A stretch of 64,000 nt of DNA from Unio delphinus (lineage: Eukaryota; Mollusca; Bivalvia; Unionida; Unionidae): NCBI GenBank assembly GCA_029339505.1, contig JAQISU010000179.1, positions 9,876,501-9,940,500 on the forward strand, read 5' to 3'. Position 1 is the first letter of the stretch. Every line of letters begins with the position of its first letter. This document shows, one piece after another, positions 25,758 to 40,600 of the stretch. The translations under genes were made by a program, and so were the position numbers. The notes below the pieces were generated by a model, which made no database searches, was not told the DNA's origin, and was given only the letters and a program-made list of their open reading frames with translations.

Positions 25758-26009
25758 CTGCAAAATGACTAAAGCATTCTCCACAGAGAGGTCATCAGAT
25801 GGTAAACCCTCCGATTTCCAGATCAGCTGTTCACTCTCAGTACTGAGAAAGCGCCTTAAGTCAAATCCATGAACTTGAAATGCCTCAGTCCAGGACGACA
25901 TTAGTTTATGACGAACATCTTCTGGGGCTTTGGATAAGTACGCTACAAATCCAGCTGCTAGCAGTGCTCTTTTGGGTAGTTCCTTCATTTCCAATGATAA
26001 TTCTCCCAC
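25758..26009 (-). CDS. DYNC2H1: Dynein-2 heavy chain, exon (start of AAA5)
   Basis: Eighty-four codons between a TGTAG acceptor and a GTATGA donor. It encodes LLAAGFVAYLSKAPEDVR, then RRFLSTESEQLIWKSEGLP and DDLSVENALVILQ. The stretch with STESEQLIWKSEGLPSDDLS is what points to dynein-2 rather than dynein-1 or axonemal heavy chains (family knowledge, not a search). Confidence 0.95.
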
Positions 26010-27096
26010 CTACAATGACACAAAATGTATGTTATCAATGTTTAACAACTCATGTAATGATTTTTTCAGTCAGAATCTTATTGTGGTTATCTTCTTTAAT
26101 GTTTTATAATGAAAATGCAAAGTAATTTTTATGCATTCTACACTGTTTTTTGTTAAATATTTTCGTGTGTGCCTGTAACCAGTTTGCCTGTAGTCTATGT
26201 CATGTTTGAACTGTCGATACAATTATTCACCAAAGACCAATGGACATTGGTCTTGCATTAATAAAGACCTAAACAAAGTTTAAAGTACTTTCTAAATAAG
26301 TATGTTTGGATCTTTAATCTTCAAATTAGGAGGAACAGGGAAATAGTTTTAAAACTGGCATCAAATTATGATGGTTATCACTGAAGTGTAATACAACAAA
26401 GTAACTATAATGTTTCACTTTGTTATATCAGGTTAGTATTTAGTAGACTAAAACAACACAACCTTTGACCAGGTCCTAATACTTAAAGACAGCTAGCTCC
26501 GTAATCACATTACGTGTTTCAGCATAAAATCTTAAAATCAAGACTGAAAAACAATCCTTGCAGTATTCTGACATCTGGGAAAATGGACAAATGCATAAAA
26601 CATATGGAACATCATTGAAACTAAAAGTTTGGTCATTCAGCGTTTCAGTCTGTATTCAAATTTTGTGCCCATGAGATTTTGTGAGTAGAGATCTAAAGTT
26701 ATTGATCTTGTGTACACAGTTATTTTAACCACCCATAGACCCTCTTCTATATGATAAACAACTAGGGACAAGAGCAATTTTATACCCGAACTACATGTCT
26801 GGCATATATTTATTTTTAAAAAAAACAGCTGTGCCCATGTCCGTTATATGTTTTCATTGCACATCCCTTACAACATCTTGCTTAAATAGAATCGTATACT
26901 GTCTTCTAAAATATACATGTCTTTTTGAGTTATCCATGTATGACCTTTCATTGTAAACCTAAAAAACATGAGAAGGTTGTTTTCAAGCTAGCAAATTAAA
27001 ATATGGAAATAATTTTAAATTCAATTGATTTTGAAATATGCAACATGAAAATATATGTGATAAAGGTTAATTTATCCATATTAATATAGATCCGAC
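26010..27096. other. Intron, nothing recognisable
   Basis: Unique AT-rich sequence with no repeat array, unlike most introns here. Confidence 0.55.
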
Positions 27097-27310
27097 CTGC
27101 TTGCTCCATCTCTGGTATTCTCCTTCGAGTTTCGACACAAGGGTCTCAGCAGCATTGATAGTCTCATTCTCCTTCTCCAGTTTGATTTTCAGCTCTGCAG
27201 CCTCCTTGGTCAGTGTCTCAAAGCGCTTTCGAAGACTGGCAACTTTTGCATCTACTTCATCCAGATCACGGCTCAGCTTTTCCATACGAGCCTCAGCTCG
27301 CTGAAGTTTC
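27097..27310 (-). CDS. DYNC2H1: Dynein-2 heavy chain, exon (stalk coiled coil CC2)
   Basis: One base completes a split Lys codon, then 71 codons that are strongly helical and heptad-rich (LQRAEARMEKLSRDLDEVD and similar), ending GEYQRWSKQ. This is the descending strand of the antiparallel stalk and the usual link to AAA5. Acceptor CCAG, donor GTCGGA. Confidence 0.93.
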
Positions 27311-28494
27311 CTGGTTGATAACAATAAAGCTTAAGTTTCCAGGGTGATAACAGGAAAGTCTAATAAATGGAGGATTTCACTTGGTATTAGTTTGGTATGA
27401 AATTTACAAATATATATTAAAATGATGTTACGTTCAATCCAACTACTCTGTAGCTAATGATCAAAAAGTAAAATACTCTTTCAGTAAAAAAGTCAAGCTA
27501 CAGGAAGGAAAAAAAATGAAATATGGATGGAGTAAGTATCGACCTTAGTCCAATATAAAGTCAATGGTCCACCTGACTGGTGAAATTTTTTTTGTAAACA
27601 ACATAATACAAAGCTAATATTTCTCAAGGATTATCGATTCAAATTTGATCATTATTAATGGAGGTAAATGGTGATTACCTTTATCTGAATTTAGAATATA
27701 AGTATTTCATTTGAAAATTCCTAAACATGACAATTTGGAATGCTTTAGAGAGAATACTGACATACATCTTGACTATTATTGTGTCTTGGTTCTATTATTG
27801 GTTCTGAGGTTTTTATATCAATGTTGTTTACTTGAAAATTTACTTATTCTGCCTTTACATCTGACGAGGAGTCAGTCTTATTGTTATGTTCAGTTTTTAA
27901 TCTGGGTGGATTATTTACTTAAATCATTCACTGGAATTACAAAGTGCCAATTAATACTTCTTTGACTTAATAATTAATTTGGAAATAATTGCAAATTCAG
28001 TCAAGGACATTTTGGATTATAATATTGTGACACATCAAAAAAGACCATTAGCACATCACCACATTCCAAGCCATTGGCAAATTAGCACATTCAAGATTAT
28101 AGGCACATAAACATATTCAATATTGGACTTATTTGGAACACCACTGAAATTCAATTGGAACTTCATACAATTATGTTAGAACATTTAGAACTAATGGGGA
28201 AATAACTCACAATACCGTAAATTCCTTTTCAATTTATACTTTGTATTTTAGGGAAATTAAATTATTTGTTGAATTTTACAAAACTTGTTGGTTTTTGCTC
28301 TTTTCTGTTACTTAGTTTAAGATAATAGAATCATAATAAAAGTCAAATTAAAATCATGACTGAGTTGGCAAAATAACTGTAAAGCAAAGGCATATTACTA
28401 ATTTCAAGTGAATTATATATTTTTAGTTTTCAAAATTTTTAAATTATGCACAAAATAAAAGAGTGCTTTTTTAAAGTGGTTCCAGTGAACTTAC

Positions 28495-28616
28495 TTCCGT
28501 AGTTCGGCCTGTTCCTTCTCTAAAGGTTCCACTTTTTCCAGGACATAAGAGTACTGGATATTAGCCTTGACCCATTGGGCCAGGGGTTCAGCTGCCACTG
28601 AGGCTCTTCGTGCATT
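28495..28616 (-). CDS. DYNC2H1: Dynein-2 heavy chain, exon (microtubule-binding domain to CC2)
   Basis: Forty codons plus two bases, acceptor TCTAG and donor GTAAGT. The product carries [20 protein letters not shown], the signature after the microtubule-binding head, and [15 protein letters not shown] starting the returning coiled coil. Confidence 0.95.
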
Positions 28617-28880
28617 CTAGAAAAGATAATGATAGTTTTACCCTATGTATCCATGGGGAAATACGATGTAAAATACTTGCTTAGTTGATGCACCACCAAA
28701 ATCTCCTAGTTGAAGATAGAAACCAGTGAGAATAGAACAAATTGGTACAAAACACTATTTTAAAGCAAAACAAAAGATAAGAATATAAACATATTAAGAA
28801 CAGATGCAGCAACAGCAAACTCAATGTGAACAGTACTCTTACTTAAATTATATGAGCAGTTCTATTTACAGTTACATGGA

Positions 28881-29134
28881 GGGACCCCGAGTGGCCGAGT
28901 GGTCTAAAGTGCTCTCCATTACAGATCACTGCCATCTCACCTCTGTCTGTGTGGGTTCGAGTCTCGGATTTGACCAGTGTGGGTATGTGAGAAAGCTTGC
29001 CAGTAGCTTATCATTTATCATGGGTCGGTGGTTCTATCTGTGGTTTTCCCGGTTTCTTCCTCCACCACTGATACTGGCCGCCATGTATAGCCTATCGTGT
29101 GCTGAAAAATGGCATTAAACCCTACAACAACAGA
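28881..29134 (+). mobile_element. tRNA-derived SINE of a second family
   Basis: The head has an A box in GAGTGGCCGAGTGGTCTAAA and a B box in GGGTTCGAGTC, as in Leu/Ser-type tRNAs. A body with GGTTTTCCCGGTTTCTTCC follows, and a tail ending CCTACAACAACA. The insertion is flanked by an 8-bp duplication, TACATGGA, at 28,873-28,880 and 29,135-29,142. Confidence 0.85.
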
Positions 29135-29639
29135 TACATGGAACACATACAAGACAGTTTTATAATATATCCATTTGTATGAGTACCCTGATTCAGTTGA
29201 TAATCAAGCACGAAAAAGAACTGGATCTACAATCCAATACAAAGCATTACTAAAAAAGCTTGAACCAAGCCTTAACTATTAATTATGCCACTGCACAGAT
29301 CGGTTGTTGTCTTGCTTTCCGTAACATACACAAAAAACACAATGTTTACTATAATTTGAAGGGCTCCTTTCCTGGGTCCACACATACAGTGGATGCTTTA
29401 CTGAAATATTCCAAATTATAACAGTACACCCTGATTCTATCCATAGAAGGTACACACTATAATTGCAAGACTACATCATCATGAAATACATCAACTTAAC
29501 ATATGAGATCCATACTAACTTTATAGTGTTATAATGATGGGCATAATAGTGAGTGAATGATATAAAGCTAATACAATTACACTGATAATGCCTGATGTTA
29601 ATAATTATAAAGATAATCACTGATCTATAAATTACTTGG

Positions 29640-30530
29640 GGTCTATCAGTCAAAATGGAGACTATCATTTATTATTGACATATGCCCCAGACAAAATGAA
29701 GACTATCACTGTATATTGACATTTGTCCCAGTCAAAATGGATACTATCACTGTATATTGACACGTGCCCCAATCATAATAGGATCTATAACTGTATATTG
29801 ACATGTGCCCCAGTCAAAATTGAGACTATCACTGTATACTGACATGCCCCAGTCAAAATGGAGACTATCACTGTATACTGACATATATCCCAGACATAAT
29901 AGGATCTATAATTGTATATTGACATATGCCCCAGTCATAATAGGATCTATAACTGTATATTGACATATGCCCCAGTCAAAATGGAGACTATCACTGTACA
30001 CTGACACGTGCCCCAGTCAAAATGGCAACTATCGCTGTATACTGACATTATGTAAAAGTTAAAATGGAGACTATCACTGTATACTGACACATGTCCCAGT
30101 CATAATAGGATCTATAACTGTATATTGACATATGCCCCAGTCAAAATGGAGACTATCACTGTACACTGACACGTGCCCCAGTCAAAATGGCAACTATCGC
30201 TGTATACTGACATTATGTAAAAGTTAAAATGGAGACTATCACTGTATACTGACACATGTCCCAGTCATAATAGGATCTATAACTGTATATTGACATATGC
30301 CCCAGTCAAAATGGAGACTATCACTGTATACTAACACGTGCCCCAGTCAAAATGGCAACTATTGCTGTATACTGACATATGCCCAAGTCAAAATGGAGAC
30401 TATCACTGTATACTGACATATGTCCCAGTGAAAATGGAGACTATCACTTATTATTGACATGTGTCCCAGTCAAATGGAGACTATCACTGTATATTGACAT
30501 CAGTCCTAGTCAAAATAGAGACTAGTAAAT
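29640..30530. repeat. Minisatellite, 40-bp unit with longer blocks
   Basis: About twenty-two units around CAAAATGGAGACTATCACTG. A roughly 165-bp block containing GACATTATGTAAAAGTT is duplicated. Confidence 0.92.
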
Positions 30531-30698
30531 TAAAATATATAGTTACCACTGTCCCAGTTTGCTTAGTAGTTTTCAAATTGAAAATGAATAAAAATATTGT
30601 TTTGGCTTTAGGGGTTTAGTCCTTCTCATAACTACTTCTTTAAGAGTCTTTCTTTTGCAACAACATCATGATTTGGATTTGTGTAAATATCATGATAC

Positions 30699-30822
30699 CT
30701 TTGTATCAAAGGAGTCTTTGTTTTTCTTGAGATGTTCTTCAACACTCTCCCTGATGTCTGGTGAGATCTTCCTGGCATCAAATGTCTGGATTTCTTCCTT
30801 TACCCCTCTCTTGGCAAGAAAA
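30699..30822 (-). CDS. DYNC2H1: Dynein-2 heavy chain, exon (microtubule-binding head; most 5' visible)
   Basis: One base plus 41 codons with a CCAG acceptor and a GTATCA donor. The product has FLAKRGVKEEIQTFDARKI followed by SPDIRESVEEHL, part of the microtubule-binding domain at the stalk tip. The gene product is the motor of retrograde intraflagellar transport in cilia. Upstream exons (AAA1-AAA4, CC1) must lie at higher coordinates, and none is seen up to 64,000. Confidence 0.93.
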
Positions 30823-31699
30823 CTGGTGAACCAAAATTGTGAAACAAGATATAAGATTTGGTTAGAAAGGAAACAGTATCTTCAAATGTTTCTTAAGAAA
30901 CTATAAAGAGATTATGATCAAGATTCTTACTGATTTATGAAACTACAATAAAGAAAAGGTAATTCATTAAATAAATATTGTTATCTAGCTTAATATGCCC
31001 ATATCATAATTTACAAAAACACCATATAACTTTGAAAAATGTAATCATCAAATCATGAAAGGAAAAAGCACTTCACCACCTTCTACTGCTATTTTGTTAA
31101 ATCGATTTTCTGGTCATGTGACCATTCATCAATCATACAAAGGGAAAGACAACAAATAAAAATTATTTGACTTATTTCATAACTTTCATTCTAAATAAGC
31201 ACATATATAAGATTCAATATGTTGTGAGATCAGAGAAGTAAATAAATAAATACTTAGAACACAAAACCACACATCATTATAAGCCATGATTCTGTCTGTC
31301 TGTTCCATATTTCATGTAGCTCTGTCTTAGTAGAGAATTGTTGAGAAGACTGAATAAGTCCTTCAAGTTGTTTTTAATCAATCTTATTAAATCAACGAAA
31401 TGATTTTTTCAGTCCGCAATGCCAGGTGTCAGCACAAGTGTTTTAATTATCTACTAACTTACACTAACAAAACATTAAACCAATGAGCATTGCAAATATA
31501 AATGCTTGTTGAGTTTGTAACTTTTGGGAACATAAAGGAAGATTCTGAACTCGAAGGTGAAACCCCAGGATTCTAGAATATTATAGCCAATTGGGCTAAT
31601 CATGTATGATAATTATTCTTAAGAATCAACTGTAAATTATATAATTCAGAAACAATCTTCATAAAGAACATTTTGTTGAAATATAAAACATAGTGCTTA
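30823..31699. other. Start of the large dynein intron, nothing recognisable
   Basis: Unique AT-rich sequence between the most 5' visible exon and the large minisatellite. No exon with dynein-like coding was found on the minus strand. Confidence 0.55.
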
Positions 31700-34600
31700 G
31701 CTAGCATCCACCAAGCATACTGTATAAACATGAATTTAAGTCAGTCCAAATAGCAACCACAAGACATAATGTATAAACTTGAATTTAAGTCAGGTCAAAC
31801 TTTCATTCACAAGACGTACTGTATAAACTTGTATTTAAGTCAGGTCAAACTAGCAACCACAAGACATAATGTATAAACTTGTATTTAAGTCAGGTCCAAC
31901 TAGCAACCACAAGACATAATGTATAAACTTGAATTTAAGTCAGTCCAAATAGCAGCCACAAGACATAATGTATAAACTTGTATTTAAGTCAGGTCAAACT
32001 AGCAACCACAAGACATAATGTATAAACTTGAATTTAAGTCAGGTCAAACTAGCAGCCACAAGACATAATGTATAAACTTGTATTTAAGTCAGGTCAAACT
32101 AGCATTCACAAGACGTACTGTATAAACTTGTATTTAAGTCAGGTCAAACTAGCAACCACAAGACATAATGTATAAACTTGTATTTAAGTCAGGTCAAACG
32201 AGCAACCACAAGACATAATGTATAAACTTGTATTTAAGTCAGGTCAAACTAGCAACCACAAGACATAATGTATAAACTTGAATTTAAGTCAGTCCGAATA
32301 GCAACCACAAGACATAATGTATAAACTTGTATTTAAGTCAGGTCCAACTAGCAACCACAAGACATAATGTATAAACTTGAATTTAAGTCAGTCCAAATAG
32401 CAACCACAAGACATAATGTATAAACTTGTATTTAAGTCAGGTCCAACTAGCAGCCACAAGACATAATGTATAAACTTGTATTTAAGTCTGGTCCAACTAG
32501 CAGCCATAAGACATAATGTATAAACTTGTATTTAAGTCAGTCCAAATAGCAACCACAAGACATAGTGTATAAACTTGTATTTAAGTCAGTCCAAATAGCA
32601 ACCACAAGACATAATGTATAAACTTGAATTTAAGTCAGGTCAAACTAGCAACCATAAGACATAATGTATAAACATGCATTTAAGTCAGTCCAAATAGCAA
32701 CCACAAGACATAATGTATAAACTTGAATTTAAGTCAGGTCAAACTAGCAACCACAAGACATAATGTATAAACATGCATTTAAGTCAGTCCAAATAGCAAC
32801 CACAAGACATAATGTATAAACTTGTATTTAAGTCAGGTCCAACTAGCAACCACAAGACATAATGTATAAACTTGTATTTAAGTCAGGTCCAACTAGCAGC
32901 CACAAGACAATGTATAAACTTGAATTTACGTCAGTTCAATTAGCAACCACAAGACATAATGTATAAACTTGAATTTAAGTCAGGTCAAACTTTCATTCAC
33001 AAGACGTACTGTATAAACTTGTATTTAAGTCAGGTCAAACTAGCAACCACAAGACATAATGTATAAACTTGTATTTAAGTCAGGTCCAACTAGCAACCAC
33101 AAGACATAATGTATAAACTTGAATTTAAGTCAGTCCAAATAGCAGCCACAAGACATAATGTATAAACTTGTATTTAAGTCAGGTCCAACTAGCAACAACA
33201 AGACATAATGTATAAACTTGAATTTAAGTCAGGTCAAACTAGCAACCACAAGACATAATGTATAAACTTGTATTTAAGTCAGGTCAAACTAGCATTCACA
33301 AGACGTACTGTATAAACTTGTATTTAAGTCAGGTCAAACTAGCAACCACAAGACATAATGTATAAACTTGTATTTAAGTCAGGTCAAACTAGCAACCACA
33401 AGACATAATGTATAAACTTGCATTTAAGTCAGGTCCAACTAGCAACCACAAGACATAATGCATAAACTTGAATTTAAGTCAGTCCAAATAGCAACCACAA
33501 GACATAATGTATAAACTTGTATTTAAGTCAGGTCCAACTAGCAACCACAAGACATAATGTATAAACTTGTATTTAAGTCAGGTCCAACTAGCAACCATAA
33601 GACATAATGTATAAACTTGTATTTAAGTCAGTCCAAATAGCAACCACAAGACATTGTGTATAAACTTGTATTTAAGTCAGTCCAAATAGCAACCACAAGA
33701 CATAAGGTATAAACTTGAATTTAAGTCAGGTCAAACTTTCATTCACAAGACGTACTGTATAAACTTGTATTTAAGTCAGGTCAAACTAGCAACCACAAGA
33801 CATAATGTATAAACATGCATTTAAGTCAGTCCAAATAGCAACCACAAGACATAATGTATAAACTTGAATTTAAGTCAGGTCAAACTAGCAACCACAAGAC
33901 ATAATGTATAAACATGCATTTAAGTCAGTCCAAATAGCAACCACAAGACATAATGTATAAACTTGTATTTAAGTCAGGTCCAACTAGCAACCACAAGACA
34001 TAATGTATAAACTTGAATTTAAGTCAGTTCAATTAGCAACCACAAGACATAATGTATAAACTTGAATTTAAGTCAGGTCAAACTTTCATTCACAAGATGT
34101 ACTGTATAAACTTGTATTTAAGTCAGGTCAAACTAGCAACCACAAGACATAATGTATAAACTTGTATTTAAGTCAGGTCAAACTAGCATTCACAAGACGT
34201 ACTGTATAAACTTGTATTTAAGTCAGGTCAAACTAGCAACCACAAGACATAATGTATAAACTTGTATTTAAGTCAGGTCGAACTAGCAACCACAAGACAT
34301 AATGTATAAACTTGTATTTAAGTCAGGTCCAACTAGCAACCACAAGACATAATGTATAAACTTGTATTTAAATCAGGTCAAACTAGCATTCACAAGACGT
34401 ACTGTATAAACTTGTATTTAAGTCAGGTCAAACTAGCAACCACAAGACATAATGTATAAACTTGTATTTAAGTCAGGTCAAACTAGCAACCACAAGACAT
34501 AATGTATAAACTTGAATTTAAGTCAGGCCAAATAGCAACCACAAGACATAATGTATAAACTTGTATTTAAGTCAGGTCCAACTAGCAACCATAAGACATA

Positions 34601-37600
34601 ATGTATAAACTTGTATTTAAGTCAGTCCAAATAGCAACCACAAGACATAGTGTATAAACTTGTATTTAAGTCAGTCCAAATAGCAACCACAAGACATAAT
34701 GTATAAACTTGAATTTAAGTCAGGTCAAACTAGCAACCATAAGACATAATGTATAAACTTGAATTTAAGTCAGGTCAAACTAGCAACCACAAGACATAAT
34801 GTATAAACATGCATTTAAGTCAGTCCAAATAGCAACCACAAGACCTAATGTATAAACATGCATTTAAGTCAGTCCAAATAGCAACCACAAGACATAATGT
34901 ATAAACTTGAATTTAAGTCAGGTCAAACTAGCAACCACAAGACATAATGTATAAACATGCATTTAAGTCAGTCCAAATAGCAACCACAAGACATAATGTA
35001 TAAACATGCATTTAAGTCAGTCCAAATAGCAACCACAAGACATAATGTATAAACATGCATTTAAGTCAGTCCAAATAGCAACCACAAGACATAATGTATA
35101 AACTTGTATTTAAGTCAGGTCCAACTAGCATCCACAAGACATAATGTATAAACTTGAATTTAAGTCAGTCCAAATAGCAACCACAAGACATAATGTATAA
35201 ACTGGTATTTAAGTCAGGTCCAACTAGCAGCCACAAGACATAATGTATAAACTTGAATTTAAGTCAGGTCCAACTAGCAACCACAAGACATAATGTATAA
35301 ACTTGTATTTAAGTCAGGTCAAACTAGCAACCACAAGACATAATGTATAAACTTGTATTTAAGTCAGGTCCAACTAGCAACCACAAGACATAATGTGTAA
35401 ACTTGAATTTAAGTCAGTCCAAATAGCAGCCACAAGACATAATGTATAAACTTGTATTTAAGTCAGGTCAAACTAGCAACCACAAGACATAATGTATCAA
35501 CTTGAATTTAAGTCAGGTCAAACTAGCAACCACAAGACATAATGTATAAACTTGTATTTAAGTCAGGTCAAACTAGCATTAACAAGACGTACTGTATAAA
35601 CCTGTATTTAAGTCAGGTCAAACTAGCAACCACAAGACATAATGTATAAACTTGTATTTAAGTCAGGTCAAACGAGCAACCACAAGACATAATGTATAAA
35701 CTTGTATTTAAGTCAGGTCAAACTAGCAACCACAAGACATAATGTATAAACTTGAATTTAAGTCAGTCTGAATAGCAACCACAAGACATAATGTATAAAC
35801 TTGTATTTAAGTCAGGTCCAACTAGCAACCACAAGACATAATGTATAAACTTGAATTTAAGTCAGTCCAAATAGCAACCACAAGACATAATGTATAAACT
35901 TGTATTTAAGTCAGGTCCAACTAGCAGCCACAAGACATAATGTATAAACTTGTATTTAAGTCTGGTCCAACTAGCAACCATAAGACATAATGTATAAACT
36001 TGTATTTAAGTCAGTCGAAATAGCAACCACAAGACATAGTGTATAAACTTGTATTTAAGTCAGACCAAATAGCAACCACAAGACATAATGTATAAACTTG
36101 AATTTAAGTCAGGTCAAACTAGCAACCATAAGACATAATGTATAAACATGCATTTAAGTCAGTCCAAATAGCAACCACAAGACATAATGTATAAACTTGA
36201 ATTTAAGTCAGGTCAAACTAGCAACCACAAGACATAATGTATAAACATGCATTTAAGTCAGTCCAAATAGCAACCACAAGACATAAGGTATAAACTTGAA
36301 TTTAAGTCAGGTCCAACTAGCAACCACAAGACATAATGTATAAACTTGTATTTAAGTCAGGTCCAACTAGCAACCACAAGACATAATGTATAAACTTGAA
36401 TTTAAGTCAGTTCAATTAGCAACCACAAGACATAATGTATAAACTTGAATTTAATTCAGGTCAAACTTTCATTCACAAGACGTACTGTATAAACTTGTAT
36501 TTAAGTCAGGTCAAACTAGCAACCACAAGACATAATGTATAAACTTGTATTTAAGTCAGGTCCAACTAGCAACCACAAGACATAATGTATAAACTTGAAT
36601 TTAAGTCAGTCCAAATAGCAGCCACAAGACATAATGTATAAACTTGTATTTAAGTCAGGTCCAACTAGCAACCACAAGACATAATGTATAAACTTGAATT
36701 TAAGTCAGGTCAAACTAGCAACCACAAGACAATGTATAAACTTGTATTTAAGTCAGGTCAAACTAGCATTCACAAGACGTACTGTATAAACTTGTATTTA
36801 AGTCAGGTCAAACTAGCAACCACAAGACATAATGTATAAACTTGTATTTAAGTCAGGTCAAACTAGCAACCACAAGACATAATGTATAAACTTGAATTTA
36901 AGTCAGTCCAAATAGCAACCACAAGACATAATGTATAAACTTGTATTTAAGTCAGGTCCAACTAGCAACCACAAGACATAATGTATAAACTTGAATTTAA
37001 GTCAGTCCAAATAGCAACCACAAGACATAATGTATAAACTTGTATTTAAGTCAGGTCCAACTAGCAACCACAAGACATAATGTATAAACTTGTATTTAAG
37101 TCAGGTCCAACTAGCAACCATAAGACATAATGTATAAACTTGTATTTAAGTCAGTCCAAATAGCAGCCACAAGACATAATGTATGAACTTGAATTTAAGT
37201 CAGGTCAAACTTTCATTCACAAGACGTACTGTATAAACTTGTATTTAAGTCAGGTCAAACTAGCAACCACAAGACATAATGTATAAACATGCATTTAAGT
37301 CAGTCCAAATAGCAACCACAAGACATAATGTATAAACTTGAATTTAAGTCAGGTCAAACTAGCAACCACAAGACATAATGTATAAACATGCATTTAAGTC
37401 AGTCCAAATAGCAACCACAAGACATAATGTATAAACTTGTATTTAAGTCAGGTCCAACTAGCAACCACAAGACATAATGTATAAACTTGAATTTAAGTCA
37501 GTTCAATTAGTAGCCACAAGACATAATGTATAAACTTGAATTTAAGTCAGGTCAAACTTTCATTCACAAGACGTACTGTATAAACTTGTATTTAAGTCAG

Positions 37601-40600
37601 GTCAAACTAGCAACCACAAGACATAATGTATAAACTTGTATTTAAGTCAGGTCCAACTAGCAACCACAAGACATAATGTATAAACTTGAATTTAAGTCAG
37701 TCCAAATAGCAACCACAAGACATAATGTATAAACTTGTATTTAAGTCAGGTCCAACTAGCAACCACAAGACATAATGTATAAACTTGAATTTAAGTCAGG
37801 TCCAACTAGCAACCACAAGACATAATGTATAAACTTGTATTTAAGTCAGGTCAAACTAACAACCACAAGACATAATGTATAAACTTGTATTTAAGTCAGG
37901 TCAAACTAGCAACCACAAGACATAATGTGTAAACTTGAATTTAAGTCAGTCCAAATAGCAGCCACAAGACATAATGTATAAACTTGTATTTAAGTCAGGT
38001 CAAACTAGCAACCACAAGACATAATGTATAAACTTGAATTTAAGTCAGGTCAAACTAGCAGCCACAAGACATAATGTATAAACTTGTATTTAAGTCAGGT
38101 CAAACTAGCATTCACAAGACGTACTGTATAAATTTGTATTTAAGTCAGGTCAAACTAGCAACCACAAGACATAATGTATAAACTTGTATTTAAGTCAGGT
38201 CAAACGAGCAACCACAAGACATAATGTATAAACTTGTATTTAAGTCAGGTCAAACTAGCAACCACAAGACATAATGTATAAACTTGAATTTAAGTCAGTC
38301 TGAATAGCAACCACAAGACATAATGTATAAACTTGTATTTAAGTCAGGTCCAACTAGCAACCACAAGACATAATGTATAAACTTGAATTTAAGTCAGTCC
38401 AAATAGCAACCACAAGACATAATGTATAAACTTGTATTTAAGTCAGGTCCAACTAGCAGCCACAAGACATAATGTATAAACTTGTATTTAAGTCTGGTCC
38501 AACTAGCAACCATAAGACATAATGTATAAACTTGTATTTAAGTCATTCCAAATAGCAACCACAAGACATAGTGTATAAACTTGTATTTAGGTCAGTCCAA
38601 ATAGCAACCACAAGACATAATGTATAAACTTGAATTTAAGTCAGGTCAAACTAGCAACCATAAGACATAATGTATAAACATGCATTTAAGTCAGTCCAAA
38701 TAGCAGCCACAAGACATAATGTATAACTTGAATTTAGGTCAGGTCAAACTAGCAACCACAAGACATAATGTATAAACATGCATTTAAGTCAGTCCAAATA
38801 GCAACCACAAGACATAATGTATAAACTTGAATTTAAGTCAGGTCCAACTAGCAACCACAACACATAATGTATAAACTTGTATTTAAGTCAGGTCCAACTA
38901 GCAACCACAAGACATAATGTATAAACTTGAATTTAAGTCAGTTCAATTAGCAACCACAAGACATAATGTATAAACTTGAATTTAATTCAGGTCAAACTTT
39001 CATTCACAAGACGTACTGTATAAACTTGTATTTAAGTCAGGTCAAACTAGCAACCACAAGACATAATGTATAAACTTGTATTCAAGTCAGGTCCAACTAG
39101 CAACCACAAGACATAATGTATAAACTTGAATTTAAGTCAGTCCAAATAGCAGCCACAAGACATAATGTATAAACTTGTATTTAAGTCAGGTCCAACTAGC
39201 AACCACAAGACATAATGTATAAACTTGAATTTAAGTCAGGTCAAACTAGCAACCACAAGACAATGTATAAACTTGTATTTAAGTCAGGTCAAACTAGCAT
39301 TCACAAGACGTACTGTATAAACTTGTATTTAAGTCAGGTCAAACTAGCAACCACAAGACATAATGTATAAACTTGTATTTAAGTCAGGTCAAACTAGCAA
39401 CCACAAGACATAATGTATAAACTTGAATTTAAGTCAGTCCAAATAGCAACCACAAGACATAATGTATAAACTTGTATTTAAGTCAGGTCCAACTAGCAAC
39501 CACAAGACATAATGTATAAACTTGAATTTAAGTCAGTCCAAATAGCAACCACAAGACATAATGTATAAACTTGTATTTAAGTCAGGTCCAACTAGCAACC
39601 ACAAGACATAATGTATAAACTTGTATTTAAGTCAGGTCCAACTAGCAACCATAAGACATAATGTATAAACTTGTATTTAAGTCAGTCCAAATAGCAACCA
39701 CAAGACATTGTGTATAAACTTGTATTTAAGTCAGTCCAAATAGCAACCACAAGACATAATGTATAAACTTGAATTTAAGTCAGGTCAAACTTTCATTCAC
39801 AAGACGTACTGTATAAACTTGTATTTAAGTCAGGTCAAACTAGCAACCACAAGACATAATGTATAAACATGCATTTAAGTCAGTCCAAATAGCAACCACA
39901 AGACATAATGTATAAACTTGAATTTAAGTCAGGTCAAACTAGCAGCCACAAGACATAATGTATAAACATGCATTTAAGTCAGTCCAAATAGCAACCACAA
40001 GACATAATGTATAAACTTGTATTTAAGTCAGGTCCAACTAGCAACCACAAGACATAATGTATAAACTTGAATTTAAGTCAGTTCAATTAGCAGCCACAAG
40101 ACATAATGTATAAACTTGAATTTAAGTCAGGTCAAACTTTCATTCACAAGACGTACTGTATAAACTTGTATTTAAGTCAGGTCAAACTAGCAGCCACAAG
40201 ACATAATGTATAAACTTGTATTTAAGTCAGGTCCAACTAGCAACCACAAGACATAATGTATAAACTTGAATTTAAGTCAGTCCAAATAGCAACCACAAGA
40301 CATAATGTATAAACTTGTATTTAAGTCAGGTCCAACTAGCAACCACAAGACATAATGTATAAACTTGAATTTAAGTCAGGTCAAACTAGCAACCACAAGA
40401 CATAATGTATAAACTTGTATTTAAGTCAGGTCAAACTAGCATTCACAAGACGTACTGTATAAACTTGTATTTAAGTCAGGTCAAACTAGCAACCACAAGA
40501 CATAATGTATAAACTTGTATTTAAGTCAGGTCAAACTAGCAACCACAAGACATAATGTATAAACTTGTATTTAAGTCAGGTCCAACTAGCAACCACAAGA

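Noticed and set aside
28881..28960. tRNA gene with good A and B boxes
   Set aside because: No full cloverleaf; it is the head of a SINE bounded by an 8-bp target duplication.
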